64,000 nt of DNA from Rhopalosiphum padi (lineage: Eukaryota; Arthropoda; Insecta; Hemiptera; Aphididae), in assembly GCF_020882245.1 (NCBI RefSeq), contig NC_083597.1:77664152-77728151 (forward strand), in the 5' to 3' direction. Below, one piece after another: positions 63,002-64,000 of the stretch; positions within the stretch are counted from its first letter, which is position 1; each line of letters opens with the position of its first letter. The notes under the pieces were generated by a model. That model searched no databases. It saw nothing but the letters and a program-made list of their open reading frames with translations, and was not told the DNA's origin. Made by a program: the position numbers and the translations under genes.

Positions 63002-64000
63002 AAAAGGGTGGGCAAGTGGGTATCGCTCTTAGTAGAGGTGGAAAGTAGGTCACTATAATGGATATATTACATTTGAATGCAATGACAGGTATCATTGTAC
63101 ACGAAAAACAATTCTGAACGGAGAATGGAGATTATTTGTCAGTTTACTCAGTCTAGGATATATCATATTATTACCTATATTTAAATTGTAATTTATTTTC
63201 TCAATTATTGGTGAAAGTTTCTACAACTTATAATTTTTAAATAACATCAAATAGGTATTTTAAATCGTTTTAGGATATAACATTATTTTACGCGATTTTG
63301 TAAAAAATTAAATTTCATGCGCTTATAAAATTTTTGCTATTATGACCCTGAAGTTTTTTTAACAGTTATTTGAAGAAAAAGTTATGGAGAACCTTGTATT
63401 GGGTTTTTTAAACTTAAGTACAAATCACAAATATTTCATGAATTTTCAACTTCAAAATTACTAGCAAATTTTTTATATCGATATTTCAAAAAAAAAAAAC
63501 TTAGAAAAATTGAAAATTTCAATTGTTTATAAATAGCTTAAAATAAGTCAAAATATTTTGAAAATCTTAATTATTTACTATGATTCGATTTTGAGTAACA
63601 GCAAAATAAAAAATTCGATTTTGTCAAAAACTGATTATTGCAACTTGCGGTTCTTTTGATCTTAAGTTACAGCTCTCTAGGTTCATACACTAAAATAATT
63701 ATTTTTTGAATATTATGTATTTTACATTATATTTTTGTTTCTTTTAAGAATATCTGAATATGAAATACCTGCACAAGCCATCGTAATAAACTAAAATTAA
63801 AAATGAGTACAATCATTGATTTTATAATATTATATAATCAATGGTACAATCCATACAGGAAACCCATATTTTTATATTAATATAACAATAAAGCTACTAG
63901 CGATAAATGATTGATTATAAATTATTTAATAATATTATTTCGTGTATACCTAAATTTGTTTATTTTAAATCGAAAATCAATTATGTACAACTATATAGTA
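63002..64000 (+). repeat. Dispersed repeat at the right end
   Basis: The block 63005-63125 matches the copy at 54496-54620; the block 63165-63265 matches, in reverse complement, the ANAPC2 intron copy at 25985-26080. The segment probably belongs to one larger AT-rich element that continues past 63300, perhaps to the window end. No coding frame is seen. Confidence 0.55.

Overview
The window is AT-rich nuclear DNA of an insect. All host genes are split by short GT-AG introns with AT-rich interiors, and the proteins are clear animal orthologues. The mobile elements (a Ty3/gypsy element, DUF4817-type mariner-like DNA, ZMYM1-like hAT relics, pogo/Tigger and hAT MITEs) resemble sets I associate with aphids, so an aphid or related hemipteran is the best guess. 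The species assignment is inference.

Layout. 1-5102: a Ty3/gypsy retrotransposon on the minus strand, cut by the left edge, with open Gag and Pol frames, a -1 frameshift site, a tRNA-Leu primer site and its 5' LTR. It is inserted into a DUF4817/mariner-like element (5103-5484). 7180-13515 (-): type II phosphatidylinositol 4-kinase, with a possible second first exon. 15775-18811: a block of nested MITEs and hAT elements. 19242-20953 (-): a Metallopep-family zinc peptidase. 22486-27885 (-): APC/C subunit ANAPC2. 29245-30711 (-): C22orf39-like twin CX9C protein. 31196-32455 (+): EMC7. 33960-36170 (-): UNC50, with an unresolved C-terminus. 36594-41622: an accessory block with a hAT relic, a GC-rich coding-like island that I cannot identify, and a hAT MITE. 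43687-44986 (-): ribosomal protein S23, with a long foldback in intron 1. 45584-46108 (+): PIGH. 46141-49868 (-): TSR1. 51896-59265 (-): Atg1/ULK kinase. 60440-62871 (+): COX10. The right end is a dispersed repeat.

The host genes are housekeeping genes with no common pathway: lipid kinase, cell cycle, ER membrane insertion, Golgi trafficking, ribosome and its assembly, GPI anchors, autophagy and heme A synthesis. Three pairs are head to head and may share promoters: C22orf39-like/EMC7, RpS23/PIGH and Atg1/COX10. PIGH and TSR1 converge with 32 bp between their stop codons. Exon coordinates come from hand translation, matching splice phases and recognised protein families. No database search was run. 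UTR ends are not determined.
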